A stretch of 64,000 nt of DNA. Source: Anaerolineae bacterium (lineage in GTDB: Bacteria > Chloroflexota > Anaerolineae > Anaerolineales > Villigracilaceae). The notes below the pieces were generated by a model. It saw only the letters and a program-made list of their open reading frames with translations. It made no database searches and was not told the DNA's origin. The first letter of the stretch is position 1; the number at the start of each line of letters is the position of its first letter. Location: the NCBI GenBank assembly GCA_022013685.1, contig JAKLPV010000070.1, positions 1-64,000 on the forward strand. Reading direction: 5' to 3'. This document shows positions 1-10,127 of this stretch, piece by piece. Both the position numbers and the translations under genes were made by a program.

Positions 1-215
1 CCATTAACGTGTCGGTTCGTTTATAGTTGTTAAAGTTCTGGTAAACTTCAGAACGGAACTGCTGCAATTGGTTGTCCACAACTCCCAATTGTCACGCAGT
101 TCTATCTTTTACGCAATCTTTGACTTTGTCAAAAGTCCAATTATTGCTTGATTGCTTTCTTGCCGGCCCGCCCTTCGACTGCGGGCTGCGCCCTCCGCTC
201 AGGGCTTGATTTTGC

Positions 216-2537
216 CTATGGCCGCTCCGACTCCAAATACCCGACCGCGCGGCCCTCGTCATCGTCCATGACCAGGTTCAGGTGGCAGCCGGCGTGGAAA
301 TCCTGGACCGCGATCAGGCGCAGGCACTTTGCCAGCAGCGCATCCGCCGCCTCGACCCAGTCCGCCAACCGGTTGGGGGTGTCGTAGAAAAACTTGCGGT
401 TGAAAACCGCATCTTTATCGTCCAGAAAAACAGCCAGCGGGAAAATGCGCGCTTCCATCAAATCCTGAAAAAAATGGGTGCCGAACGAAGGCTCAGGTGA
501 AGAACCAACCCCCTGGCCGGAGACTTCCACCAGCGCGCGCGTGTTGTAAATATCTCCGTAGGTAATGTGAACGCCCAGGTCAGGTGTGGATGTTCCCCAA
601 CGGCCCGGCCCGACACAGATAAAGGTTTCATCCTTGAGAGCTTTGTTCAGTTCACCAATGGCGCGTTCCAAGCGCACCCGCTCGGCCGGCGAAGTCAGCG
701 AGAAATAGCCTTCCGCCGGGACAAAAAGAACGTAGCGAATGCCCATCACCGCGCCGCGCGGCACCATGCGGCGGGTCGAAAAGATGATGTTTTTTTCATC
801 CAAATCTTCGGGGATGTGGGCTTCTTCTTCCTCGATGGCGCTCTGCGGGCGGCACTGCAAGAGTGTGATCACAACCTTGGGCTGGAGCGAAAGAGGTTCA
901 TTGATTTGCAGGGTGAACTCGGTATCGACCGGGCCGTGGTAGAACTCTTCGAGCAGCTTTAACGCCGTGCGCATGGTGGCGGCGAAGGGAGTGCGCCGCA
1001 ACAATTCGTCAAAGGTGATGACCACATCAGCGGGGTCGACCGCGCTGGAGCGAATCGGCGTGAGATAATCGCCCTCGTCCACCTGGCCGACATAGCGCAG
1101 AATCGGGTAGCGGCGGTCGATTAGCTCCGAGACAGGCAGGGTTTTGAAAGAGTTTTCTTCCAGGTCGACCACGTCCACAAATTGCTGCGAATAGCGCCGG
1201 ATCATCTTGGTGGCCGCTGCCGGGTGCAAGAGGGGATGGCTTAGGGCAACCAGGCGTGGATGGTCGTTGGCAACCGTATCCACCGCGCGGGTTCCCATGC
1301 CCCAGACCAGGCGCAGGAAACCATCGTCGCGTTTGATCTGGGGCGACCAGCGGTACAGATTGCGGCTGAAAGCCACCCCGGCCCCATGCGGGAAGAAATA
1401 GCGCCCGTACTGTTCCCCCTCGACAAACTGAATCAGGACGGCGATGCGCTCATCATAATCGAGCAGGCCCTTATGGTTGCGATAAAGCAGGGCATTCGGG
1501 TTGAGTCCGCTGGCGTATACGCGCGCAATGGCCGTCGTCAGTGCCTCCAGGTTTTCATCCAGCGTGCCCTGGTTGGGGCAAAAATAACTCTCGTATTTGC
1601 CGGCAAAAGAGGTGCCGAAGTTATCTTCCAACTGGCTGGATGAACGCACGATCAGCGGGCGGCCATCCGATTCTTCAACGATACGCCCCAAACGATCCAA
1701 AATATCGCGCGGGAATTTGCCCCGTAAAAATTCTTCGACCAGCAGCGGGTACTCTTCGCGGATTTGTTCCTCTGTCTTGTATTTCTGGTCAGACCAGTGG
1801 ATCAGCCCATTTTTAGAGAGAAAAGTATAAAAAACATCCGAGGCCAGGAAGTAAGAAACCGGAATGCGAAAAGCTTCGCGCACTTCAGGCGGAGCGGCCT
1901 CGTGCAGGATCCGATGCGCCAGCATCATGCCCGCCGACTTGCCGCCGATTTTTCCATAGCCGATCTTGCGGCTGCGAATATCTTTCAGGTCGGCGATGGT
2001 AAACCACTTGCGCGCAATCTTGATATAAGCCAGTTGGTCGCTGATCATGGTGCGAATCAAGACAACCTTGATCTCTTTCAGGCGCGCTTCGAGCGGCTTG
2101 CGCTTTTCAGGGGATAAGCGCTCAATGACTTCGGCCTGCTCAAAAAGCATGTCCTGCGGGGCAAGCTCGGGATTAAAGGTAATAAAGTTTGGGGTTTCCC
2201 CGCGCTCTCCGACGGTATCACGGACAAGCAGTTCAAAGTCACGGTAGGGCAAATTGTACGCAAAGTAGTAATCGGTCAGTGTTTCGCGGATGCGCTCCAT
2301 GCGCAAGTCCCAGATTTCAAAAGACTCCTCTGAATACGGGTCGTGCAGCCCTTCGCGCAGTTGCGACTTGATCGCCCGGTCGCGCACTTCAGATTCGAAG
2401 GCATCTGGCAGGATGATACCGCGCGTAAACAGCTCTGTGCGCATCTTGGCACGAATCCGCGAAGACAGGATGGGGTACTGGGTCAGCGCCAGGTAGATAT
2501 TGAGTACGCGGTCAGCGGATGGATGTGGAAGGGTCAT
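216..2537 (-). CDS. PEP/pyruvate-binding domain protein (PPDK/PEP synthase N-terminal-like)
   Basis: 773-aa ORF; motifs KIGGKSAGMMLAHRIL and RPLIVRSSSQLEDNFGTSFAGKYES typical of PPDK_N. Confidence 0.85.
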   Translation of the reverse strand: MTLPHPSADRVLNIYLALTQYPILSSRIRAKMRTELFTRGIILPDAFESEVRDRAIKSQLREGLHDPYSEESFEIWDLRMERIRETLTDYYFAYNLPYRDFELLVRDTVGERGETPNFITFNPELAPQDMLFEQAEVIERLSPEKRKPLEARLKEIKVVLIRTMISDQLAYIKIARKWFTIADLKDIRSRKIGYGKIGGKSAGMMLAHRILHEAAPPEVREAFRIPVSYFLASDVFYTFLSKNGLIHWSDQKYKTEEQIREEYPLLVEEFLRGKFPRDILDRLGRIVEESDGRPLIVRSSSQLEDNFGTSFAGKYESYFCPNQGTLDENLEALTTAIARVYASGLNPNALLYRNHKGLLDYDERIAVLIQFVEGEQYGRYFFPHGAGVAFSRNLYRWSPQIKRDDGFLRLVWGMGTRAVDTVANDHPRLVALSHPLLHPAAATKMIRRYSQQFVDVVDLEENSFKTLPVSELIDRRYPILRYVGQVDEGDYLTPIRSSAVDPADVVITFDELLRRTPFAATMRTALKLLEEFYHGPVDTEFTLQINEPLSLQPKVVITLLQCRPQSAIEEEEAHIPEDLDEKNIIFSTRRMVPRGAVMGIRYVLFVPAEGYFSLTSPAERVRLERAIGELNKALKDETFICVGPGRWGTSTPDLGVHITYGDIYNTRALVEVSGQGVGSSPEPSFGTHFFQDLMEARIFPLAVFLDDKDAVFNRKFFYDTPNRLADWVEAADALLAKCLRLIAVQDFHAGCHLNLVMDDDEGRAVGYLESERP

Positions 2538-2682
2538 GATGTCAGGTGTCAGGTGTCAACTAATTCTAAAACAAAAAGCGCCAGCGAGATAAGATCTGGC
2601 GCTTTGCTTGGTTTCTGTAGGTCTTCCTTCGGCTTTGCGCTCGCTCCGCCAGGGAAAGAAAAACGGCTTGCTGAACACCTGC

Positions 2683-3813
2683 TTATCCCAGGTGCATCGG
2701 CATGATTACGTGCAAGAAATGATCGTCGCCAACCGGGCGCACGACGCCGGGCGCATTGGGAGCCGAGGTTTCAATGGCAACATTGGGTGATTTGACCACT
2801 TCCAAAACTTCACGCAAATATTTGACATTGAAAGCGATCAGGAGCGGGATGCCGTCCACAGTCGCTTCAACCAGGGTCTCATTCGAGCCGGTCTCCTCAC
2901 TGTGGGCCGAAATTTCCACTTCGCCGGGCTGCATTTCACCATTGGTCTTGATGTTCAGGCGCACGACATTCGAGCCTTCGCGGGCAAAAATTTCAGCCTG
3001 ACGGCAAGCCTTGAGCAGGGATGCGGTCGAAACCAGGGTGCGGGATTTGTGCGAGCGCGGGATAATTTGTTGATAATCGGGGAAAGTGCCGTCGATCAAC
3101 TGCGAGACCTGTTCGGCATCCTTGATGCGGAAGACAACCTGGCCGCGTCCTTTTGGAAGCACCATCTGGATCATCTGTTCGCCATCTGATGCAATGCGGG
3201 CCAGCTCGTTCAACGCCCTGGCGGGGATGATGGCGCTCACCGGCGCAGCAACCGCTGAAGACAGCGCCGCTTTGCGCACCGAGAGCCGGAAACCGTCGGC
3301 GGCGGCCATCGTCACCAGGTCCTTTTCGACCGTCACGAGCACACCCATCAGCACCGGTCGGGCCTCGTCGGTCGAGGCGGCAAAGGCCACCTGCTGGATC
3401 ATCTCTTTGAAATCGGCAACGTTGATCAGGATGGCGTCTTCAAAATCCGGCACGGGCAGGGGCGGAAATTCCTGGGCGTCGATGCCCTTAATATCGTTGG
3501 TCGAAGAACCGGAACGCACATTCAGGGTCTGGGTCTGGGTATTAAGTGTCAGGCTGACTTGAGGGTCAGGCATGGTACCAACCAGATCGGCCAGGGTGCG
3601 AGATGGAACCGTTGTCGAACCTTCCTCCTCGATTTTCGCGCCGATCCAGCAGGTAATGCCCAATTCCAGGTTGGTTGCCGAAAGGCGCAATCGGCCTTCG
3701 TCAGTAGCAATCAACACATTCGCCAGGACTGGCAGGGTGCTGCGCGGCGAAACAGCGCGGGAAACAATGCTCAATCCGCGCGCAAGGTTTTCTTGAAGGA
3801 CGGTGACTTTCAT
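2683..3813 (-). CDS. dnaN: DNA polymerase III beta sliding clamp
   Basis: MKVTVLQENLARGLSIVSRAVSPRSTLPVLANVL N-terminus and HFLHVIMPMHLG C-terminus; RBS upstream of internal ATG at 3813. Confidence 0.96.
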   Translation of the reverse strand: MKVTVLQENLARGLSIVSRAVSPRSTLPVLANVLIATDEGRLRLSATNLELGITCWIGAKIEEEGSTTVPSRTLADLVGTMPDPQVSLTLNTQTQTLNVRSGSSTNDIKGIDAQEFPPLPVPDFEDAILINVADFKEMIQQVAFAASTDEARPVLMGVLVTVEKDLVTMAAADGFRLSVRKAALSSAVAAPVSAIIPARALNELARIASDGEQMIQMVLPKGRGQVVFRIKDAEQVSQLIDGTFPDYQQIIPRSHKSRTLVSTASLLKACRQAEIFAREGSNVVRLNIKTNGEMQPGEVEISAHSEETGSNETLVEATVDGIPLLIAFNVKYLREVLEVVKSPNVAIETSAPNAPGVVRPVGDDHFLHVIMPMHLG

Positions 3814-3901
3814 CGGCGTTTCTCCTGGAGTTGATATACCCATCCCGGTTGCAAATTGCGACCACGGGCACTATATTATGAAAAAAGTATATCACGAGTT
3901 G

Positions 3902-5833
3902 CTAAAAACCGACGATCATGGAAATCCCGATACTCAGGAATACAAACAAGATCTGGAGCGCGAACAAAGCCGCAAAAACATAGGCCACCACCGTTAAAGC
4001 AGACAGTCCGGCGCTCATGCGCGGGATTTCGCCATCGGCCAGTTGGCGAATAATTTGGGCGGCCTGCTCCTGCGGGCGGGCCGATACGCCGCCAACCCAC
4101 CACCATCCGGGCGTGACAGAAGGCACGACCACCCGCTGGCCTTCGTAGGAATTAAGCCACAGTCGCAGCGCTTCGGGCGGGTTGAGCGCCAGGTCTGCGG
4201 GGATGACAACCACGCGCGCCGCTTCTGCGCCTTCCGGAATGGGCTGCTCCATCGGCTGGACCGCCACCGGCAAACCAGCCGCCTGGCGCGAAAGCGACTC
4301 CACCAGGCGGGCGCCAAAACCGTTTTCGCCATGCTCAAAGACCAGCACCGGAAAGTCGCGGTAACGGCTGGCGATGGAATCCGCCGCGCGGCCCCCGTCC
4401 CGGCGCAGGGTGGCAATGTGATAAATCAACAGGCCGATAAAAAGCAGCGAGACTTGCAAGGCATTCAATACCGAGGCCAGGAAATCGTCAGGGATATCCC
4501 CGCCCAGAACCGCATTCAACAAGAGAAATGCCAGGACAACCGCTGAAATCATGCCGCCGATCACTGCCGCAAAAATCACAAGGTAAAGGTAAACCCGGCG
4601 CACAATCGACTGGCGGGCGCGGTTGCCGGCATCACCCTCTGCCAGCGCTTCGGCCTGCATTGGCCGCCAGGCCGAGAGCCAGAGCGGCAAGCCAACCAGC
4701 AGGGTGGAAAGCGCCCCGCTCAAACGCGGACGAAGCGAATCGCCCCAGACGGCTCCCGGCAGCAACAAGGAATCGATCAGAAACGAGAGCAAAAGCGCCA
4801 GGCCAGTCACTGTCGCCGCCAGGCCGATCGGGGCAATGACATAAAAGTACAGCCGCTTGATCCCAGCCCGGCGATTTGGCTCCTCGTTCGACTCGGCTTC
4901 GCGGCTGAACCAGCCCCCATAATAGGCCCAAACCAATCCCAACGGAATGCCTATCGAAAGCGGGCCGCTGATTTGCTGCAAAAATCTGGAAAAGCTGGTT
5001 GCTTCACCCAGAACCATGCGCAGGATGACATCCATCATGATGCCGGCCGCAGAGAGCACGACAACAACCCCGGAAAGCGACAACAGGTAAAGCACCCCCA
5101 GACGCAGGTTGGAACCCTGCTCGAGGAAATCTTCGAGCGCGTCCTGACAGGTTTTCCAGGTATATAGCCAGATGGGCGCGCCTATCAGCAGCAGGCTGAT
5201 ACCGTTAATTGCCAGTTCCCGGCCTGAGTCGCCCAGAATGGTGCTGTCTGGCAGGAAGAGCAGAAAACGAAGCACCTGCTGTGCGCCAAAGATGACCATC
5301 AACAACCCATAAGTCAGCCAAATATGGCGGTATAACCTGCGTACATCGGCAAAATTTTCGCGTTCAGGCAGCGCGGGCCAAATGGCGCGCAAGCTGTTCC
5401 AGAAATAGGCCGCGGCGACGCCGTTCATCAGGATGGCAATCAGGTTGTCGGCCCAGGTCTGGCTGCCGCCAAACAGGGCGCTGGAGCGGTCCAGGCGCAC
5501 GGATTCGATAAAAGTGCGGTCCACCAAGGCCAGCAGGTTTTGCACCACCGGCACGAGGGTAAACAAGAGCGCCAGGTAGAAAAAAACGGCCCGCACGGTG
5601 GATGTCTGCTCTTCTGTGTCACTGGCGGCAGCGCGCTGCGCCCACAGCCAGTGGATCAGGAAAATCGGGACGCCCACAAGGATGAGCGCCAGGGCCTGGG
5701 CCAGGGTGGAGGCGGTTGGAAAAAGAACATCCTGCGCGAAAAGCGTGCGCAGGAGTGAGATCATGCCCCACAACACAACTTCAAGGCTGATAAGGGCAAC
5801 GGCATAAAAATAGATGCGGCGAATGGTACGCAT
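3902..5833 (-). CDS. Multi-pass membrane protein (DUF5671-like)
   Basis: Repeated ~4-TM blocks starting RRIYFYAVALISLEVVLWGMISLL, RLYFYVIAPIGLAATVTGLALLL, RRVYLYLVIFAAVIGGM. Confidence 0.7.
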   Translation of the reverse strand: MRTIRRIYFYAVALISLEVVLWGMISLLRTLFAQDVLFPTASTLAQALALILVGVPIFLIHWLWAQRAAASDTEEQTSTVRAVFFYLALLFTLVPVVQNLLALVDRTFIESVRLDRSSALFGGSQTWADNLIAILMNGVAAAYFWNSLRAIWPALPERENFADVRRLYRHIWLTYGLLMVIFGAQQVLRFLLFLPDSTILGDSGRELAINGISLLLIGAPIWLYTWKTCQDALEDFLEQGSNLRLGVLYLLSLSGVVVVLSAAGIMMDVILRMVLGEATSFSRFLQQISGPLSIGIPLGLVWAYYGGWFSREAESNEEPNRRAGIKRLYFYVIAPIGLAATVTGLALLLSFLIDSLLLPGAVWGDSLRPRLSGALSTLLVGLPLWLSAWRPMQAEALAEGDAGNRARQSIVRRVYLYLVIFAAVIGGMISAVVLAFLLLNAVLGGDIPDDFLASVLNALQVSLLFIGLLIYHIATLRRDGGRAADSIASRYRDFPVLVFEHGENGFGARLVESLSRQAAGLPVAVQPMEQPIPEGAEAARVVVIPADLALNPPEALRLWLNSYEGQRVVVPSVTPGWWWVGGVSARPQEQAAQIIRQLADGEIPRMSAGLSALTVVAYVFAALFALQILFVFLSIGISMIVGF

Positions 5834-5926
5834 ATTGACTCCAGGGTTGGGCAAGGCCGGGGTGCAAAGAACAGGCCAGGGGTGGTTCGTTCCGTACAGA
5901 ATTGCTACCAGCGCAAAACAAGCTTT

Positions 5927-6403
5927 TTATGGTTGTTTGTACAATTCCTGGTACCAATCGTAATACCAAAAAGGATACGGCGCCTGGTTGATTTTCCACT
6001 GTCCGGCCTGGCGTTCCAGGGATGCTAAATCGTTGGAGCGATAACCGCCAGAGAAGGGGTCACTGGCGTTGTTTAAAACGCTGATTTGAACAGAGGCCTT
6101 ATCGCCACTGATCGTAGACTCGAGTACTTCAACCCCGGCGCTGGCCGGGTTAACATAATTTAACATAAAGGCCTGGGAAAAATCATCCTGCGTCGGCTTG
6201 TACTCGCCCTCCGCCAGGTAGGAATATGCTTTTTCGTAATCTTTGAGGTGGATGGCAACAATGTAATTGAGCACAACCCCTTCAGGGGTTGTCTCTTCAC
6301 CATATTCAAGCCCATCAGGGCGGATGAAGAATGCGACCAGGGCGATGATGACAAGTGCGGCTATCCCGACCAGGATGCCCAAGAGAAAACGGTCTTGCTT
6401 CAT
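5927..6403 (-). CDS. Hypothetical membrane-anchored protein
   Basis: 158-aa ORF with N-terminal TM (LLGILVGIAALVIIALVAFFI); coupled to the upstream ORF. Confidence 0.65.
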   Translation of the reverse strand: MKQDRFLLGILVGIAALVIIALVAFFIRPDGLEYGEETTPEGVVLNYIVAIHLKDYEKAYSYLAEGEYKPTQDDFSQAFMLNYVNPASAGVEVLESTISGDKASVQISVLNNASDPFSGGYRSNDLASLERQAGQWKINQAPYPFWYYDWYQELYKQP

Positions 6404-6633
6404 GGATTTTTTCCTTCTTTTTGCGAATCGGGTTTACGGCGGCGCAGCGGACGCGGACCGGGACGGGCGCTGATCACGAAAAACGGCCCGAACACTGGCA
6501 GCATGACGGCAACCAGTCCCCAAAAAAACCACTCCCCCAGGGTCAAGCGGCGGCGCGACAGGTAAGCAAAGGCAACTACGAGCGAAATGCCCAGGTAGAC
6601 AAGCAGCAGAACACGCAAGATTTCGGGTGCCAT
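6400..6633 (-). CDS. Small membrane protein, PLD nuclease N-terminal-like
   Basis: 77 aa, two hydrophobic segments, WGLVAVMLPVFGPFFVI; overlaps the next gene by 4 nt. Confidence 0.6.
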   Translation of the reverse strand: MAPEILRVLLLVYLGISLVVAFAYLSRRRLTLGEWFFWGLVAVMLPVFGPFFVISARPGPRPLRRRKPDSQKEGKNP

Positions 6634-6663
6634 AGTTTGGTTTTATCCTCCGGGGAGTAATGA

Positions 6664-9201
6664 TTATTCAATCCAATATTCCTGCCCGTGCCGCTCGAAG
6701 AAGACCTTGGTAGCAGGCAGGAATCCGTCCCACAAACGGCGGGACCAGGCTTCGAGGCCGGATGGCAGGCATTCGGTCAGGAAGACAGCCGCAGGCAGGG
6801 CCGGGGATTCGCAAATGGCGGGCAGGTCTCTCTCTCCGCGAAAAATAGTTTCGGCCAGTTTATTGATTTGCGACAGGGTCGGCTCACAGCCAAAGACCCA
6901 GGTTGGGCCGCCATCGGGCAGCCGGCACCAGGTCTGATCGGGTTTGGTGGGACTGGTATAGGTGAAGGCGTCTGAAATGGAGCCATTGGTCTGGAACAGG
7001 CGCACGCTGTCTGAGCGGTTGCTGAGCAGCAGGCCGGTCTGGCTGGCGAAAAAGACCGCCCGCGCGCCCGGCGCAAGGCTGACGCCGCTAATGGTATAAG
7101 GCGAAGAATCGCCTTGCTGGTCGTCCAACCGCCAGCCCTGGAGGTCGACCGAAACATTGCCGACATTCAACAGCTCGATGAACTCATCCCCCGAATCGAC
7201 GATGCCGTCGTTGTTCCAATCTGAACGCGGGTGCACCAGAAATTCGTTGAGGATGATCTGGCTGACTTTGGCGGGCGGGATCGGTGTGGGTGTGCGGGTG
7301 CGGGTCGGGGTGCGAGTCGGCCCAACCGGAGAGGGTGTGGGGGTAACGAAGTAAGCCCAGTTAACATTACGCGGTGTGCCGCAGATGTCGTTGCCATCGG
7401 CGTCTTTTCCGTTCTTCAATGTGCCGGTGTTGGTAATCCAGGCCGTGTCGCTATCAACGATGGTCGCCCCACGACGTTCCATACTGCACTTGGTGGTCGA
7501 ATTCCCGGCCGGCCAAACGCCGCCATTCCCGTTGGCGGTATCGATCAACTGGGCCGAAGCTGTCCGTAGAGACAGAGCCATACCGGTATCAACCAGACTG
7601 CCGGTAAAAATTTGGTCAGCATCGATGTCTGAGATGGTGTCATTGTCGGTACGCTCGAGCAGGAAGTAGCCTCCGGCAGGAATCGTACCGGCCAGGGTAA
7701 TGGAAAAGGTACTACCGGCTGCCGTTATTTTCCACCCTGTGATGTTAATCGAGGCTGTGCCAGGGTTATAAAGTTCGATCCACTCATCGTTGCTGCTGGA
7801 TGTGGTCCCCATCCAGGCAACTTCGTTGATGAGGATGGAGCGCAGGCCGGATGGGGTTGAGGTCAGGGTGGGAGAGAGAGTAGCGGTCGGCGTTGCTGTC
7901 GAGGTTGGTGTGGTCGTTGGCGTGCTGGTTGCTCCGGACGACCTGGGTCTTCCGGGAGAACCGTTGATAAGATTGCCAAGCCGATCAGCAGCGTAAGGAG
8001 ACCCGAAGAAATTTAGCCAACTGGCATCATTTTCTAGTCCATAGGGCGGTCCAATTCGCTCCATGCTGGCATAAGAAAAAAAACGGTTTCCTGCCGGCCA
8101 GGATCCGCCATCGCCATTGGCCGTATCTGCCAGAGTACCTTCGCCAATAACCGCGCCTCCACAATACAATTCAAGCCTGTCCCCGCCAACATTCAAAAGG
8201 GGAAACGCAATAGTCATGCCCGGAACAGAAAAGCCTGGAATATTTGTGGGCGTTTCTGTGGGGGTTGGAAAACCGGATATAGGGTAAGTATAGGTTTCGA
8301 CGTTGGTATCAACCTGATTACGCTCGATCAGGTAATAAGAACCAGCCGGAATTGCGCCTTCTAGCTCAATATCTGCCTTGCCCGGGATTCTCAAGAAACA
8401 TTTATTAAGCTCCAGGTCAATATAATCGCCAGGATTATACAATTCGATCCATTGGGCCAGGGTATCATCGGCGCGTGTGCCGCCCCAGGCAACTTCACTG
8501 ATAAAAAGGCGTTGTTGCCATTCAGGGGTAGCAGTGGGGGCAGGGCAAGGAGTGGCCGGAAGAGATGAGTTTTGAGGCTGGCTGGGATCCGTTAGTACAA
8601 AATCTGTCAAATTATTATTATTGTCTTCACAAACATCTACTCGAGCATAGCTAGTGTCAGCATTAGCTGTCAACTCGGGTAAAGGGCTACCTTCAACAAA
8701 AGATGGGGCAGCACTCATACCTACTTGGTCAATAATATTCGTGCCAGTTCGTAATGCAAGGCCACCGTCCGTGGCTATTCCCAAACTATCAGACACATCA
8801 CCAGGAGAAACATCATCGTAAGTTGAGCCAACTATCAAATAATATTGTCCCGGGGCTAAAGTTACAGAACCAAATGTATGTAATGTTGTGTATGAGCCAC
8901 TGCTACTTGAGCGGGCAATATTCCAGCCTGTTATTTCAATAGGTCCTTGAGTTGGATTGAATAATTCAATAAATTCATCGGCAGCCCCCGCAGAACCTAC
9001 TACTCGAAACTCGCTGATGATTACGTTTGTTCCCTGTACTTGCTCGGGCCGATGTTGGGATCCGGCTTCGGCCTGCAACAACCCCGGCGCGCTCAGCAGC
9101 GAGAACGCCAGCGCGCCAAAGGCAGCCAGCGCCAGAAAGCGCCGCAGCCAGGCGAATTGGCCTGGCGAACGTGGTTTGGGGGACGTGGGGAAATTGGTCA
9201 T
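6664..9201 (-). CDS. Secreted multi-lamin-tail-domain (LTD) protein
   Basis: Signal peptide; repeated 'VIISEFRVVGSAGAADEFIELFNP', 'LFISEVAWGGTRADDTLAQWIELYNPG', 'ILINEVAWMGTTSSSNDEWIELYNPG', 'IILNEFLVHPRSDWNNDGIVDSGDEFIELLNVG'; T/P-rich linkers. Confidence 0.85.
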   Translation of the reverse strand: MTNFPTSPKPRSPGQFAWLRRFLALAAFGALAFSLLSAPGLLQAEAGSQHRPEQVQGTNVIISEFRVVGSAGAADEFIELFNPTQGPIEITGWNIARSSSSGSYTTLHTFGSVTLAPGQYYLIVGSTYDDVSPGDVSDSLGIATDGGLALRTGTNIIDQVGMSAAPSFVEGSPLPELTANADTSYARVDVCEDNNNNLTDFVLTDPSQPQNSSLPATPCPAPTATPEWQQRLFISEVAWGGTRADDTLAQWIELYNPGDYIDLELNKCFLRIPGKADIELEGAIPAGSYYLIERNQVDTNVETYTYPISGFPTPTETPTNIPGFSVPGMTIAFPLLNVGGDRLELYCGGAVIGEGTLADTANGDGGSWPAGNRFFSYASMERIGPPYGLENDASWLNFFGSPYAADRLGNLINGSPGRPRSSGATSTPTTTPTSTATPTATLSPTLTSTPSGLRSILINEVAWMGTTSSSNDEWIELYNPGTASINITGWKITAAGSTFSITLAGTIPAGGYFLLERTDNDTISDIDADQIFTGSLVDTGMALSLRTASAQLIDTANGNGGVWPAGNSTTKCSMERRGATIVDSDTAWITNTGTLKNGKDADGNDICGTPRNVNWAYFVTPTPSPVGPTRTPTRTRTPTPIPPAKVSQIILNEFLVHPRSDWNNDGIVDSGDEFIELLNVGNVSVDLQGWRLDDQQGDSSPYTISGVSLAPGARAVFFASQTGLLLSNRSDSVRLFQTNGSISDAFTYTSPTKPDQTWCRLPDGGPTWVFGCEPTLSQINKLAETIFRGERDLPAICESPALPAAVFLTECLPSGLEAWSRRLWDGFLPATKVFFERHGQEYWIE

Positions 9202-9303
9202 CAATTGGTCTCTCAGGCCAGCATCAGGCAAATTAAAGCCAAGCCCTGGCGCTCAAGCGCATCATCCCCCGATTATAACCTGCCCAAAAGCCTGCGGGCA
9301 GGG

Positions 9304-9564
9304 TTAGCGCGGTTCGATCACCATTTTTATGGCGGTGCGAACCTTGTCTTCGATTTCCACGTCCACAAACTCTGGCACACAACAAACTTCAATGCCATCT
9401 CCGCGCAGGTAGGTGGTCGCCAGCACCAGAGCTTTGACCGCCTGGTTGACGGCTCCCGCTCCAATGGCCTGCACCTCCGCGCGTTTGTGTTCACGGACGA
9501 CGCCAGCGATTGCCCCGGCGACGGCTGATGTGCGGGAGTTCGCAGAAACTTTAATCATATCCAT
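9304..9564 (-). CDS. Stage V sporulation protein S family
   Basis: MDMIKVSANSRTSAVAGAIAGVVREHKRAEVQAIGAGAVNQAVKAL is a full SpoVS signature; internal ATG start chosen. Confidence 0.92.
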   Translation of the reverse strand: MDMIKVSANSRTSAVAGAIAGVVREHKRAEVQAIGAGAVNQAVKALVLATTYLRGDGIEVCCVPEFVDVEIEDKVRTAIKMVIEPR

Positions 9565-9773
9565 GGTACTCTCCCTTCCAATGATGAGAATGAGGGGCAG
9601 TAAGGTTAAAATGAGTATACAAGATTCAAACAAGCAAATCAACACCGTAATCCAGGCGAGGCTTGCTGGGCAGGCCTCACCGTTTCTGTTGTTTGTTTTG
9701 CGTTTTTGGTTTGCTTTAAGAATTAAACAAGGATGTATAAAGAATATACTTATTTAGTATTCGTAGTAGGCGC

Positions 9774-10069
9774 TGTGGATATGTGGATAAACCCGCCTGA
9801 GCCGCCATATCTGGTGGGCAAGTCTGTGCCGCGGGGCCTATCTGCGGGTTTTCTTGAGGCTGCGCATGCGCGGGGCTGTGGAGAAAAGAGATGAAACCTT
9901 TTTCTTGCGCGGGCGGGGCGTGCTTTCAGGAAACAGCGTTTCCATAAATTGGGTTATCGAAAAGACGCCCCCCATATATGGGGGGCGTCTTTTGTGCAAT
10001 CATCGAACACTTGAGCAGGTTGTCCACAGTAAAGCAATGTTATCCACAGTTTTAAGGCACTTATCCACA
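9774..10069. promoter_or_regulatory. oriC: Candidate replication origin (DnaA-box cluster)
   Basis: TGTGGATAA 9782-9790, TGTGGAGAA 9877-9885, TTGTCCACA 10020-10028, TTATCCACA 10040-10048, TTATCCACA 10061-10069, in a ~560-bp intergenic region with an AT-rich flank near 9700-9770. Confidence 0.6.
9960..9993. repeat. Perfect 34-bp palindrome
   Basis: AAAAGACGCCCCCCATATATGGGGGGCGTCTTTT is identical to its reverse complement. Confidence 0.95.
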
Positions 10070-10127
10070 GGCTGGATGGATTTTTTGTGGCCTTGTTTGC
10101 AAAGGGATACCCATATGTGGGTTAAGG

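Noticed and set aside
72-80. Single DnaA-box-like TTGTCCACA
   Set aside because: Isolated; single 9-mers occur by chance. The cluster at 9.8-10.07 kb is far stronger.
148-387. 79-aa plus-strand ORF at the window start
   Set aside because: Overlaps the 3' end of the PEP/pyruvate-binding gene on the opposite strand and includes a dispersed repeat; no RBS or motif.
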